Source: Anaerolineales bacterium (lineage in GTDB: Bacteria > Chloroflexota > Anaerolineae > Anaerolineales > UBA11579). From it: a stretch of DNA of 34,188 bases. The notes beneath the pieces were generated by a model. It searched no databases, was not told the origin of the DNA, and was given only the letters and a program-made list of their open reading frames with translations. Where the stretch lies: NCBI GenBank assembly GCA_026129305.1, contig JAHCII010000019.1, positions 1 to 34,188 on the forward strand, in the 5' to 3' direction. Below, piece by piece: positions 16,677-23,818 of the stretch. A program made the translations under genes and the position numbers. Numbering within the stretch: position 1 is the first letter of the stretch; each line of letters starts with the position of its first letter.

Positions 16677-16692
16677 ATAGATGCGCATCTAT
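16677..16692. promoter_or_regulatory. Perfect 16-bp palindrome, candidate ArsR operator
   Basis: ATAGATGCGCATCTAT is an exact palindrome midway between the divergent VOC gene and the micropeptide gene. It is of the size and AT-flanked style bound by ArsR/SmtB dimers. Two copies of CTATTA (16660-16665 and 16670-16675), exactly one helical turn apart, lie beside it on the VOC side. The ArsR gene is 140 bp away. A candidate plus-strand promoter, TTGACG (16649-16654)-16-TATTAC (16671-16676), would place the palindrome over the transcription start. Confidence 0.6.
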
Positions 16693-16718
16693 ACATATTG
16701 CAGAAAAGGAGGTTGCGC

Positions 16719-16790
16719 ATGTCTACTGAAAGCACCGAGTTGCAAATTTTGAGTAACGGCTCTTGCTGTGGCGGCGGAGGTTGTTGCTGA
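16719..16790 (+). CDS. 23-residue Cys-rich micropeptide
   Basis: This short gene has an ideal AGGAGG (16707-16712) six bases before its ATG. It encodes an acidic/neutral N-terminal half (MSTESTELQIL) followed by SNGSCCGGGGCC and a stop. Four of the last eight residues are cysteine, as two vicinal pairs separated by four glycines (Cys16, 17, 22, 23). It lies between a palindromic operator and a strong hairpin, next to an ArsR gene. The likely role is binding a thiophilic metal, metalloid or electrophile. A ribosomally made precursor peptide is an alternative. No homologue is known to me; the reading frame and signals are seen directly and the function is inferred. Confidence 0.65.
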   Translation: MSTESTELQILSNGSCCGGGGCC

Positions 16791-16798
16791 TCCTATCT

Positions 16799-16828
16799 CG
16801 TGGCCAGCGCAGTTATGCGCTGGCCACG
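16799..16828. terminator. Hairpin between the micropeptide and arsR
   Basis: A 12-bp perfect stem CGTGGCCAGCGC/GCGCTGGCCACG with a 6-nt loop sits between the converging micropeptide and ArsR genes. The T-tract is weak (ATCTCTTTA), but the position fits a shared terminator. Confidence 0.65.
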
Positions 16829-16834
16829 ATCTCT

Positions 16835-17158
16835 TTAGGAAGTAAGCTCAGACAATTGGCTGGCCGCCCGGCTCTCTGGGGCAAAGGTGGATAGCAATTG
16901 ACCGCAGCATTGCGCCACAGCCTCCTGATTCAGTGTGTAGTAGCTATGCTTGCCCTGTTCTTTGATCTCGACCAACCCAGCCTCGCGCAGCACCGACAGA
17001 TGATGAGAAACGGTAGGCTGGCTGACCTGTACCAGCGTCACGATCTCGCTGACGGAGCGCCAGGCGCAGCAACAGGCATCCATGATCTGCTGGCGGGTGG
17101 GGTCTGCCATGATCTTGGCAAAAGCCACGGAAGTGATGCGTTGTGTGCTCTTTTTCAT
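16835..17158 (-). CDS. ArsR-family transcriptional repressor with Cys triplet
   Basis: A 107-residue winged-helix repressor. Landmarks are IMADPTRQQIMD, SVSEIVTLVQVSQPTVSHHLSVLREAGLV (recognition helix) and GKHSYYTLN (wing). It has Cys29-Cys30-Cys31 just before helix 3 and Cys84-Cys85 near the C-terminus. Classic arsenic sensors have CxC inside helix 3 (CVCDL), which aligns here with SVSEI, so the sensing thiols are shifted. It probably senses a thiophilic metal, metalloid or electrophile and releases DNA. ATG 17158 is used; the in-frame TTG at 17173 lies between the -10 and the predicted transcript start. It probably regulates the adjacent micropeptide and VOC gene (inference). Confidence 0.88.
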   Translation of the reverse strand: MKKSTQRITSVAFAKIMADPTRQQIMDACCCAWRSVSEIVTLVQVSQPTVSHHLSVLREAGLVEIKEQGKHSYYTLNQEAVAQCCGQLLSTFAPESRAASQLSELTS

Positions 17159-17175
17159 ATCGACAGCTTTCAATA

Positions 17176-17205
17176 AGTGTACCTGTGCGTCGTTGGGCTT
17201 GTCAA
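17176..17205 (-). promoter_or_regulatory. Promoter of arsR
   Basis: The minus strand has TTGACA (17205-17200) and TACACT (17181-17176) with an 18-bp spacer. Transcription would begin near 17169, about 11 nt before the ATG at 17158. Confidence 0.7.
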
Positions 17206-17222
17206 ATGCTTGCCTGCTGACG

Positions 17223-17231
17223 TGTTATAGT
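17223..17231 (+). promoter_or_regulatory. Extended -10 promoter of the metallophosphoesterase gene
   Basis: TGTTATAGT matches TGnTATAnT and lies 8 nt before the ATG at 17240, predicting a leaderless or near-leaderless mRNA. Confidence 0.5.
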
Positions 17232-17239
17232 CCCGCGAG

Positions 17240-17896
17240 ATGCGGGTCTTATCACTGAGCGACATTGTGCTGGAATCTATCTATACCCCCGGTGTGGCGG
17301 AGCGCTTTGCGCATGTCGACTTTGTGCTGGGCTGCGGGGATTTGCCGTACTATTATTTGGAATACTTGGTGGATGTGCTGCGCAAGCCGGTTTTCTTCGT
17401 GCGCGGCAATCACGCCTCCGAAGTGGAAGCTTCCGACCACGGGGCAGACCGCAAGGCGCCCTGGGGCGCGGTGGACCTGCACCGCAAGGTGCTCAACTTT
17501 AACGGACTGTTGGTGGCAGGCTTTGAGGGCTCACTGCGTTACCGCAAGGGCGGTTTTATGTACACCCAGGCGGACATGTGGTGGCTGGTGCTGGAGATGC
17601 TGCCGCGCCTGCTATGGAACCGTATCCGCTATGGACGGGCGCTGGATGTGCTGGTGACCCACTCGCCGCCGTGGGGCGTGGGCGATGCGGATGACCCAGC
17701 CCACCAGGGCTTCAAAGCCCTGCGCTGGCTGCTTAAAGTGGCCCGGCCGCGCTATCATTTCCACGGACACATCCATGTCTACAGCAATGCCACTCCGACC
17801 ATACACCGATTCCGGAAGACGATCGTGATCAACACCTATGGGTCTCGCCAGACCCAACTGCGCATTCCCCAGTTGCGCCATACTAGCCAGTCATGA
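17240..17896 (+). CDS. Calcineurin-like metallophosphoesterase
   Basis: A 218-residue protein with the metallophosphoesterase signature set GCGD (Asp34), RGNHAS (Asn57, His58), THSPPWG and HFHGHIH. The first motif is unusual: SLSDIV (Asp8) instead of D-x-H, so the metal-1 histidine is replaced by Val10. The core otherwise looks intact, resembling class III-like or UPF0046 phosphodiesterases, but metal occupancy may differ. There is no signal peptide. The ATG follows an extended -10 by 8 nt, with no Shine-Dalgarno. The TGA stop overlaps the ATG of the next gene (ATGA), so the products are made together and may function together. Confidence 0.88.
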   Translation: MRVLSLSDIVLESIYTPGVAERFAHVDFVLGCGDLPYYYLEYLVDVLRKPVFFVRGNHASEVEASDHGADRKAPWGAVDLHRKVLNFNGLLVAGFEGSLRYRKGGFMYTQADMWWLVLEMLPRLLWNRIRYGRALDVLVTHSPPWGVGDADDPAHQGFKALRWLLKVARPRYHFHGHIHVYSNATPTIHRFRKTIVINTYGSRQTQLRIPQLRHTSQS

Positions 17897-19599
17897 GCTT
17901 TTACAGCCGCTACAGCACTGCGGTGCAAGACTTTCGCCGGGCCCGCCGCCGGGCGGCGCTGCAGGAGTTCCTGCAAAGCATCGGCGGGCGCAGCAGCCGG
18001 CTGCTTTCTTACGACGAAGTGCGCAAGAAGATCGGCCGTGGCAGCCTGCTGCCGCGCGGCTTGCGCGATGTACCTCTGAATGCGATCGTGGGCACGGTGG
18101 GGCGCTATGAGGACTTCAACCGCCAGTTCTTGCCGCGCCAGGCCAGCCAGCAAGGCCGCTGGGCGCAGGTGCGCCTGGCGGTGGAGGGCAGCGGCTTGCC
18201 GCCGGTTGAGCTCTACCAGATTGGTGATGTGTACTTCGTGCTCGACGGCCATCACCGCGTCTCAGTGGCTCGCGAGCTCGGCTCCACGACGATCGAAGCC
18301 TATGTCAGCGAGTTGCCCTCGCGGGTCAAACTGACCGCCGATCTGACGCCGAATGACCTGATCTTGAAAGCCGAGGAAGCGCTCTTCTTGGAAGAGACCC
18401 GCCTGGATGAGTTGCATCCGGAACTGGATCTGCGTGTCACCCTGGCCGGCCGCTACAACGAAATGTTGGAGCACATCCGGGTGCACCGCTATTACATGGG
18501 CGTGGACCAAAAGCGCAGCAATGTATCCCAGGCGGAAGCTGTGGAGCACTGGCTGCAGGCGCTCTACCTGCCGGCGGTGGAGTCCATCCGCCGCTTGGAC
18601 CTGTTGCATGACTTCCCAGGCCGCACCGAGGCCGATATGTACCTGTGGCTGATGAAACGCCGCCACGAATTGGAAGAGCAGCTGGGTTGGGACCTGGGTA
18701 CGGAGGAAACCGCCGCCCACTTGTGGAACCGCTTGTACACCAAGCCGGGCCGCTTGTGGGACCGCCTGCGCCGCTGGCTGGGCCGCCAGCCTGTGCCCAC
18801 CCAGTGGCGTCTGGACCGCGGCCAGATCCGGCCCGGCCAGAAGCTGTTCCCGCGCATCCTGGTGCCGATCAGCGGCGAGGATGCCAGCTGGACGGCGGTG
18901 GACCTGGCCATCCGCGTGGCGCACCAGGAAGCTGCGGAGCTGCGTGGCGTGCATGTGCTGGCCCGCGGCGAAAGCCGTGAGAGCCACAAGCTGGAGCAGA
19001 TCCGCACAGAGTTCCAGCGCCGGCTGGACAAAGCCGGGGTGCGCGGCCGCCTGGTGTTGGAACAGGGCAACATTTCGCGGCGGGTCGAAGCGCGCTCGCA
19101 CTGGAGTGATCTGGTGGTGCTGCACCTCAAGCACCCGCCGGCGGCGCAGCCGCTGCCGCGTCTGCTTTCTGGCTTGCGCGTCTTCCTCTCACGCAGTCCG
19201 CGCCCGGCGCTGGTGGTGCGCAAGGCCAGCCGCATGCGGCACGCCCTGCTGGCCTACGATGGCAGTCGCAAAGCCAACGAGGCCTTGTATCTAGCTGCCT
19301 ACTTGGCCAACGCCTGGGGCGTACGCATCACCGTCTTCAGTTCGCGCGAACAGCGCATCACCGAGGCGCTGAATTTGCAGAAAGCCAAAGGCTATTTGAT
19401 CTCCCAGGGGGTGGAAGCGCAGTATCTCTCTGCGGCAGGTGAGGCTGCACCGGGCCTACTGGAAGCGGCGCGTGAACAAGGTTGTGACTTCATGCTCATC
19501 GGCGGCTACGGCCGCGGCAATCTGCTGGAGATGGTCTGGGGCAGCACGTTGGACCACGTGCTGCGCGAATTCAAGGGTCCCGTGTGGGTGTGCTGTTAG
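17893..19599 (+). CDS. ParB/Srx-like domain fused to tandem universal stress protein domains
   Basis: A 568-residue fusion. Residues about 60-150 contain LPPVELYQIGDVYFVLDGHHRVSVA, with the DGHHRV motif (from residue 118) of the ParB/sulfiredoxin-like fold. A helical middle region (about 150-310) is rich in Arg, Trp and Leu. Two USP domains follow: the first from FPRILVPISGEDASWTAVDLAI (about 317), the second from MRHALLAYDGSRKANEALYLAA (about 450). The second has a perfect ATP-binding G-2x-G-9x-GS (GGYGRGNLLEMVWGS); the first lacks it. The second domain is likely an ATP-binding sensor. The gene is coupled to the metallophosphoesterase by ATGA. The function is unknown; a nucleotide-responsive regulator is one reading. 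Confidence 0.8.
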   Translation: MSFYSRYSTAVQDFRRARRRAALQEFLQSIGGRSSRLLSYDEVRKKIGRGSLLPRGLRDVPLNAIVGTVGRYEDFNRQFLPRQASQQGRWAQVRLAVEGSGLPPVELYQIGDVYFVLDGHHRVSVARELGSTTIEAYVSELPSRVKLTADLTPNDLILKAEEALFLEETRLDELHPELDLRVTLAGRYNEMLEHIRVHRYYMGVDQKRSNVSQAEAVEHWLQALYLPAVESIRRLDLLHDFPGRTEADMYLWLMKRRHELEEQLGWDLGTEETAAHLWNRLYTKPGRLWDRLRRWLGRQPVPTQWRLDRGQIRPGQKLFPRILVPISGEDASWTAVDLAIRVAHQEAAELRGVHVLARGESRESHKLEQIRTEFQRRLDKAGVRGRLVLEQGNISRRVEARSHWSDLVVLHLKHPPAAQPLPRLLSGLRVFLSRSPRPALVVRKASRMRHALLAYDGSRKANEALYLAAYLANAWGVRITVFSSREQRITEALNLQKAKGYLISQGVEAQYLSAAGEAAPGLLEAAREQGCDFMLIGGYGRGNLLEMVWGSTLDHVLREFKGPVWVCC

Positions 19600-19600
19600 C

Positions 19601-20515
19601 TTAAGGCCAAAGCGCTTCCAGCGTCTGGATCTCTTCTGACGATAAACGCCAGCCCAGCGTGCCGCCGAATTCGGCGGCCTGCTGGGCGTTCTTGGCGCCC
19701 GGGATGGGCAGGGTGCCTTTGCTCAGGCACCAGTTGAGCGCCACCTGTACCTGGCTTTTACCGCCGTGCGCCGCGCCGATGCGCTGCATGGCCGCCAGCA
19801 GCGGCTGGGCACGCAGCAGTGTGGCCCGGCTGATGCGGCGCAGGAACGGCGGCGGATTTTCTAGGGTGTATTTGCCGGTCAGTAGACCCTGGGCGATGGG
19901 GCTGTAGGCGATAAGGGTCACGCCCATATCCTTGCACAATTGCAGCAGGCCATTCTTTTCCACTTTGCGGTCGGCCAGGTGATAACGCACCTGGTTGCTG
20001 GCCAGGCGCAGGCCGCGCTTTTCCAGAGCGGCCTGGGCGCGCTCCATCTGTTGTGGGCTGTAATTGGAGACACCAATTTGCAGGATCTGTCCGGCCTGCA
20101 CCGCTTCGGCCATGGCGTCCATCCAATACTCCACACGGCGCGGCGGGAAGGGCCAGTGAATTTGATAGAGCTGGATGGGCCGGCTGCCCAGACGCTCCAC
20201 ACTGCTGCGCAGCGCTTCCCGGAATTGGGCGATCGAGATACGCCAGGGGTAGGGGAAGAATTTGCTGGCAATGTAGACCTGGCTGTTGCCCGCCGCCAAC
20301 TGACCGAGCACTCTTTCTGAACTACCCATGGCATAGAGTTCAGCGGTATCAAAGAAATTGAGGCCCGCATTCAGGCTGGTCTGATAAGCGGCGGCCACAT
20401 CGGCGCTGTTGTAGCGTTGGCCGCTGCTCCAGTAAGGCTCGTCGCCCCAGGCCCAGCAGCCCACGCCGATAGCGCTGACTTCGGGGCCGTCTGCCCCTAA
20501 ACGGATGGTGTTCAT
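19601..20515 (-). CDS. Aldo/keto reductase
   Basis: A 304-residue TIM-barrel oxidoreductase with the catalytic tetrad Asp56 and Tyr61 (FFDTAELY), Lys85 (ASKFF) and His120 (YQIHWP). It also has the family segments IGVSNYSPQQME, SNQVRYHL, AYSPIAQGLLTGKY and PIPGAKNAQQAAE for NADPH binding. It reduces carbonyl substrates; the substrate is unknown. The start is MNTIRLGADGPEVSAIGVG at 20515, overlapping the TGA of the LysE gene by ATGA. The frame remains open upstream, but that part is only a shadow of the LysE gene. Confidence 0.92.
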   Translation of the reverse strand: MNTIRLGADGPEVSAIGVGCWAWGDEPYWSSGQRYNSADVAAAYQTSLNAGLNFFDTAELYAMGSSERVLGQLAAGNSQVYIASKFFPYPWRISIAQFREALRSSVERLGSRPIQLYQIHWPFPPRRVEYWMDAMAEAVQAGQILQIGVSNYSPQQMERAQAALEKRGLRLASNQVRYHLADRKVEKNGLLQLCKDMGVTLIAYSPIAQGLLTGKYTLENPPPFLRRISRATLLRAQPLLAAMQRIGAAHGGKSQVQVALNWCLSKGTLPIPGAKNAQQAAEFGGTLGWRLSSEEIQTLEALWP

Positions 20516-21147
20516 GATTGCCCTTTGAGGCCGCTGTAGGCCAGGAAGGCGGCGTAGCCCAGCATCAGCGCCAGGCTGGCGGCCTGCAGCCACCAGCGGC
20601 CGCGGATGCTGAGCTGACCCAGCCGGCCCAGGATGAGAGCCAGCAGTTGCAAGCCGCCAATGCTGAAGCTGTAAAAGCCGAGCAGGAACAGGATGGCGTG
20701 CAGCCAGGAGAGGCCCAGGGCCTGCAGCAGCAGTGGCCCCAGGATCAGCGCCCAGAACAAGTAAGGCCCCGGGCTGAGAAAGATCATCAGCACGCCCTGC
20801 GCCAACCCGCGCCAGGGCGACTGCGGCGTGGCGGCCTGCGGGTTGGCCTGTTGACCGTGGCTGCGCATCTCTTGCCACAACCCCCAGGCCAGCCAGATCA
20901 GCAAGGTGGCACCCGCCAGGCGGATCAAACGCAGGAAGTCATCCGGCACCTGGCTGATGAAAAAGACCAGCAGCGCGGCAATCGGAATATCGGCGATCAG
21001 CGGCCCAAAGGTGACCGGGGCCGCCCGCCGCCAACCGCCCAGCAGGCTTTGGGCGATGACCAGCGACTGGAAAGGCCCTGGGCTGAGCGCGGCGTACAAC
21101 CCGATGCCGGCGCCCTGCAGGAAGAAAGAAATGCTGTTGAAATCCAT
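20512..21147 (-). CDS. LysE-family exporter
   Basis: A 211-residue protein with six hydrophobic segments. The N-terminal GAGIGLYAALSPGPFQSLVIAQSLLGG and mid-protein VLMIFLSPGPYLFW carry the paired SPGP motifs of LysE/RhtB-type amino acid or metabolite exporters; FGPLIADIPIAALLVF is also typical. It is coupled downstream to the aldo/keto reductase. Its ATG lies only 15 nt beyond a strong hairpin, leaving no room for an ordinary promoter, so expression may depend on read-through from the upstream operon. No Shine-Dalgarno is visible. Confidence 0.88.
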   Translation of the reverse strand: MDFNSISFFLQGAGIGLYAALSPGPFQSLVIAQSLLGGWRRAAPVTFGPLIADIPIAALLVFFISQVPDDFLRLIRLAGATLLIWLAWGLWQEMRSHGQQANPQAATPQSPWRGLAQGVLMIFLSPGPYLFWALILGPLLLQALGLSWLHAILFLLGFYSFSIGGLQLLALILGRLGQLSIRGRWWLQAASLALMLGYAAFLAYSGLKGQS

Positions 21148-21162
21148 GGGTGCGGTTTTTTG

Positions 21163-21193
21163 AAAAGGAGCCTGCGACCGCAGGCTCCTTTTT
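21163..21193. terminator. Hairpin between the EEP gene and the LysE gene
   Basis: A perfect stem AAAAGGAGCCTGCG/CGCAGGCTCCTTTT (21163-21176 with 21179-21192) sits 7 bp past the EEP stop codon. On the minus strand the 3' arm ends in TTTTCAAAAAA, a short U-run. It may be a leaky terminator or processing site within one operon. Confidence 0.7.
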
Positions 21194-21199
21194 GTCTTT

Positions 21200-23113
21200 C
21201 TACGGCATCTCTACCGTGACGATCAGAGGCAAGTGGTCTGAGGCTGTCGTGCCGGGGATCAGGAAGTCCCGATAGCCCAGGTCAGGACTGAGAAAGATGT
21301 AGTCGATCTGGTGCGTTGGGTCGGCCGCGTAGTAGGTGTGGGTCGGCGGCTGGCCCAGCTCGCGGGAGACATCTATGAAGCCGGCCTCCAGCATCAGCTG
21401 GATGGCGGCCGACTCAGGGCGAGCATTGAAGTCACCTGTCACCACGGTGGTGGGCCGCCCATTCCACTCATCCAGAATGGCGGAGGACTGCACCATGCGG
21501 ATCTCGTCCTGGCCATCCTTCTCGCTATAGTGCGTGTTGATCAGGGTCAGTACCTGGCCATTCACATCCACTTCGGCCACGGTGAAACCGCGCAGCAGCA
21601 AGACGTCATCCGGCGGCAGGTCGAAGAACTCCACATTTTCCAGCGGGTAGCGGCTGTAGATGGCCATGCCCCATTGGCTGTCGGCGGTCGCATCCCAGAC
21701 GTACGGCATGTTCAGGCGCAGGGAGAACCACTCGAGCATGTCCATGCCACCCCAGATCAGCCAACCGCGTGAGATCTCTTGCAGCATGACAATGTCTGCG
21801 CCGCTGTCTTCGATCACGCGAGCCAGCGCTTCGGGGTCGACGCGGCCGTCGGTATTGACCGCATCATGCACGTTGTAATTGATGATGCGCACGCTGCCGG
21901 CGGGCCTGCTGGAGGGGTTGTCGGTCAGTTTCCAGCCCGGCAGCATCAGCAGCGGGATCAGCAGCAACGCCGCGGCGCTGTAAGCCGGGGTAAAGCCCGC
22001 CGTGTGCGCTTGGGCGCGTCCGGCCGCCATGGCCAGCAAGGTCACCACAGCCGCGGCGGCCAGGGGCAGCACTGGCGGCCGGAAACCAAAGTCAATATCG
22101 AATGAAGCGTAGTACAGGAATAGCAGCAAGACTAGGAAAACCTGGCTGAGGCCATTGAGCAAGCTGGTCTTGAGCAAACCCGGTTCCCCTTTGGCGCCGG
22201 TCGCGGAAAGCAGCAGGAGCAGGCCCAGCACTACGCTAAAGGCCTGGCCCAGCAGCAGCACCAGGCTGGTCAGCCCGGCGCCCGGGGTGTTAAGCACCAA
22301 GGCCAATAGCGTCAAGGCGCCGGCTAGCAAGGCGTGCAGCCAGCTCGGGCGCAAGCCTGCGATCTGTGTGCCGATATACAAACCGAGGAAGTTGCCCAAC
22401 ACCAGGAAGATGGCCGCGGCGGGGGTATGCCAGCCGGCGTTGGAGGAGATCAGGGGCAGGCTTTGGAAGACGAGTAGCTGCAGGAACAGCCAGGGACCAA
22501 CCGCCAGCGTGGCCAGGTTGGCCTTCCAGCTGCCGTCATGGGCCGCCGGCGCGCTGGCGGCCACTCGGCTGAGCGTCCAAAGCTGCACAACCACAAGCGC
22601 CAGCACCACCACTACGGGCCATAAGCCGCTCTGCCATGAGAGGTCCAGCGTGCGTCCGGCGGCGACGATCACGCCGTCCAGCGCCAGGCCCAGCAGGAAG
22701 GCCAGCCCAAAGTGCAGCGGGGCATTGCCGCCCTGGGCGCGCACGCTGCCGATGGCTACCGGAATGAAGATGAGGAAGAGAGCTACCGCCGCGGCGGAAA
22801 TGTACAGGTCCAGCGGTGCGGTCTGGGCGAACTGCTCCGCGGCACGCAGTAGGGCCAGGCCGCCTGCGCTGATCCAGAGCGCATTGCGCGTACCCGCCAG
22901 GCGGTTGAGCAGCCCAGCCAGGAAGCTGAGCGCAAAGATGCCGATGGCCACCGGGGCCAGGCTGAGCGAGGACATGCCCACCGAATCGCGCAGGTAGCCG
23001 ACAAAGCCGACAAAGAGCACGCGCAGCTCCTGCAGGCCGAAGACCACAGTCAGCGCAGTCAGCAGCCAAGCCGGGGCGTGGCGCTGCCAATCTTTGGTGA
23101 AGGTCGATAGCAT
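21200..23113 (-). CDS. Membrane-anchored endonuclease/exonuclease/phosphatase (EEP) family protein
   Basis: A 637-residue fusion. The first 400 residues are about a dozen hydrophobic spans. After MLPGWKLTDNPSSRP, an EEP (DNase I/sphingomyelinase-like) domain occupies about 410-637. Its catalytic signature is complete: RIINYNVHD, IVMLQEIS (metal-binding Glu), INTHYSEKDGQDE, VVTGDFNARPES, IDYIFLS and a C-terminal SDHLP. The layout recalls eukaryotic Cwh43-like proteins, where a multi-span region is joined to an EEP domain. The catalytic domain probably faces outside. A phosphodiester in lipid or glycolipid is a plausible substrate, given plsY upstream, but this is inference. The start is ATG 23113, 26 nt after the plsY stop. 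Confidence 0.88.
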   Translation of the reverse strand: MLSTFTKDWQRHAPAWLLTALTVVFGLQELRVLFVGFVGYLRDSVGMSSLSLAPVAIGIFALSFLAGLLNRLAGTRNALWISAGGLALLRAAEQFAQTAPLDLYISAAAVALFLIFIPVAIGSVRAQGGNAPLHFGLAFLLGLALDGVIVAAGRTLDLSWQSGLWPVVVVLALVVVQLWTLSRVAASAPAAHDGSWKANLATLAVGPWLFLQLLVFQSLPLISSNAGWHTPAAAIFLVLGNFLGLYIGTQIAGLRPSWLHALLAGALTLLALVLNTPGAGLTSLVLLLGQAFSVVLGLLLLLSATGAKGEPGLLKTSLLNGLSQVFLVLLLFLYYASFDIDFGFRPPVLPLAAAAVVTLLAMAAGRAQAHTAGFTPAYSAAALLLIPLLMLPGWKLTDNPSSRPAGSVRIINYNVHDAVNTDGRVDPEALARVIEDSGADIVMLQEISRGWLIWGGMDMLEWFSLRLNMPYVWDATADSQWGMAIYSRYPLENVEFFDLPPDDVLLLRGFTVAEVDVNGQVLTLINTHYSEKDGQDEIRMVQSSAILDEWNGRPTTVVTGDFNARPESAAIQLMLEAGFIDVSRELGQPPTHTYYAADPTHQIDYIFLSPDLGYRDFLIPGTTASDHLPLIVTVEMP

Positions 23114-23139
23114 AAGTATTTTGCCTTTCTTTAGCGAAG

Positions 23140-23784
23140 TTAGGGTTTTTTGCGTTTTTGAGTGCTTTGCCGGTATACAGCGTCAGGTTCATGCAGGTAG
23201 GCCTTGAGGGCGCCTGGTGTGCGTAAGGTCTTGATCACATCCGGCAGGCTGGCGAGAAATACGACCCCCCAGGTGGCGATAATAAAGTAGACGACCTCGG
23301 CAGGGCGGTTGTGCCGCGCGGCCACCACCAGCATGCTGGCAAAACCGGCCGTGCTGGTGTAGAGGATGTTGCGGGTGGGCAGCAAGATCGCCATGCCCAC
23401 TACAAAGCTCCAAAAACCTTCCGGGAAGACGATGTAGCTGATCGCCCCCAGGGCGGCCAGCAGGCCTTTGCCGCCGTGGAAGCGCAGCCACACCGGCCAG
23501 TTATGGCCCGCTACCACGGCCATGCCGTTGAGCAGCCGCTCGGGGTAGTCTACGCCGAGCACTTCCGCCAACCACAGGGCTGCGGCGCCCTTGGCCACGT
23601 CCAGGGCGCCGCCCAGCAGCCCCCAGGCCACCCCCAGTTGGCGCGACAGGTTGCGCCCGCCCACATTGCGGCTGCCCACTTGGCGCAGGTCTATGCCTTT
23701 GACCCAGCGGGCAAGGATTTGTGTAAAGGGGATGGAACCGATCAGATAGCTGGAGACGAGCGAAAGAATAAGCTTGGCTTCCAT
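23140..23784 (-). CDS. plsY: Glycerol-3-phosphate acyltransferase PlsY
   Basis: A 214-residue membrane acyltransferase that transfers the acyl group from acyl-phosphate to glycerol-3-phosphate, the first step of phosphatidic acid synthesis. The three motifs are present: YLIGSIPFTQILARW, VGSRNVGGRN (motif 1) and AGHNWPVWLRFHGGKG (motif 2). C-terminal spans and a basic tail (QKRKKP) follow. Asn-for-Gly/Ala swaps around GGRN are mild. The gene is 34 nt after the upstream membrane protein and 26 nt before the EEP gene, which suggests one operon of envelope functions. Confidence 0.94.
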   Translation of the reverse strand: MEAKLILSLVSSYLIGSIPFTQILARWVKGIDLRQVGSRNVGGRNLSRQLGVAWGLLGGALDVAKGAAALWLAEVLGVDYPERLLNGMAVVAGHNWPVWLRFHGGKGLLAALGAISYIVFPEGFWSFVVGMAILLPTRNILYTSTAGFASMLVVAARHNRPAEVVYFIIATWGVVFLASLPDVIKTLRTPGALKAYLHEPDAVYRQSTQKRKKP

Positions 23785-23818
23785 AGATCCCTAGTATCGG
23801 TGAAAACCGTGATCTTGG

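Noticed and set aside
19601..20878. 425-codon version of the aldo/keto reductase
   Set aside because: The first 121 codons overlap the LysE gene and have no protein-like pattern; family homology starts at 20515.
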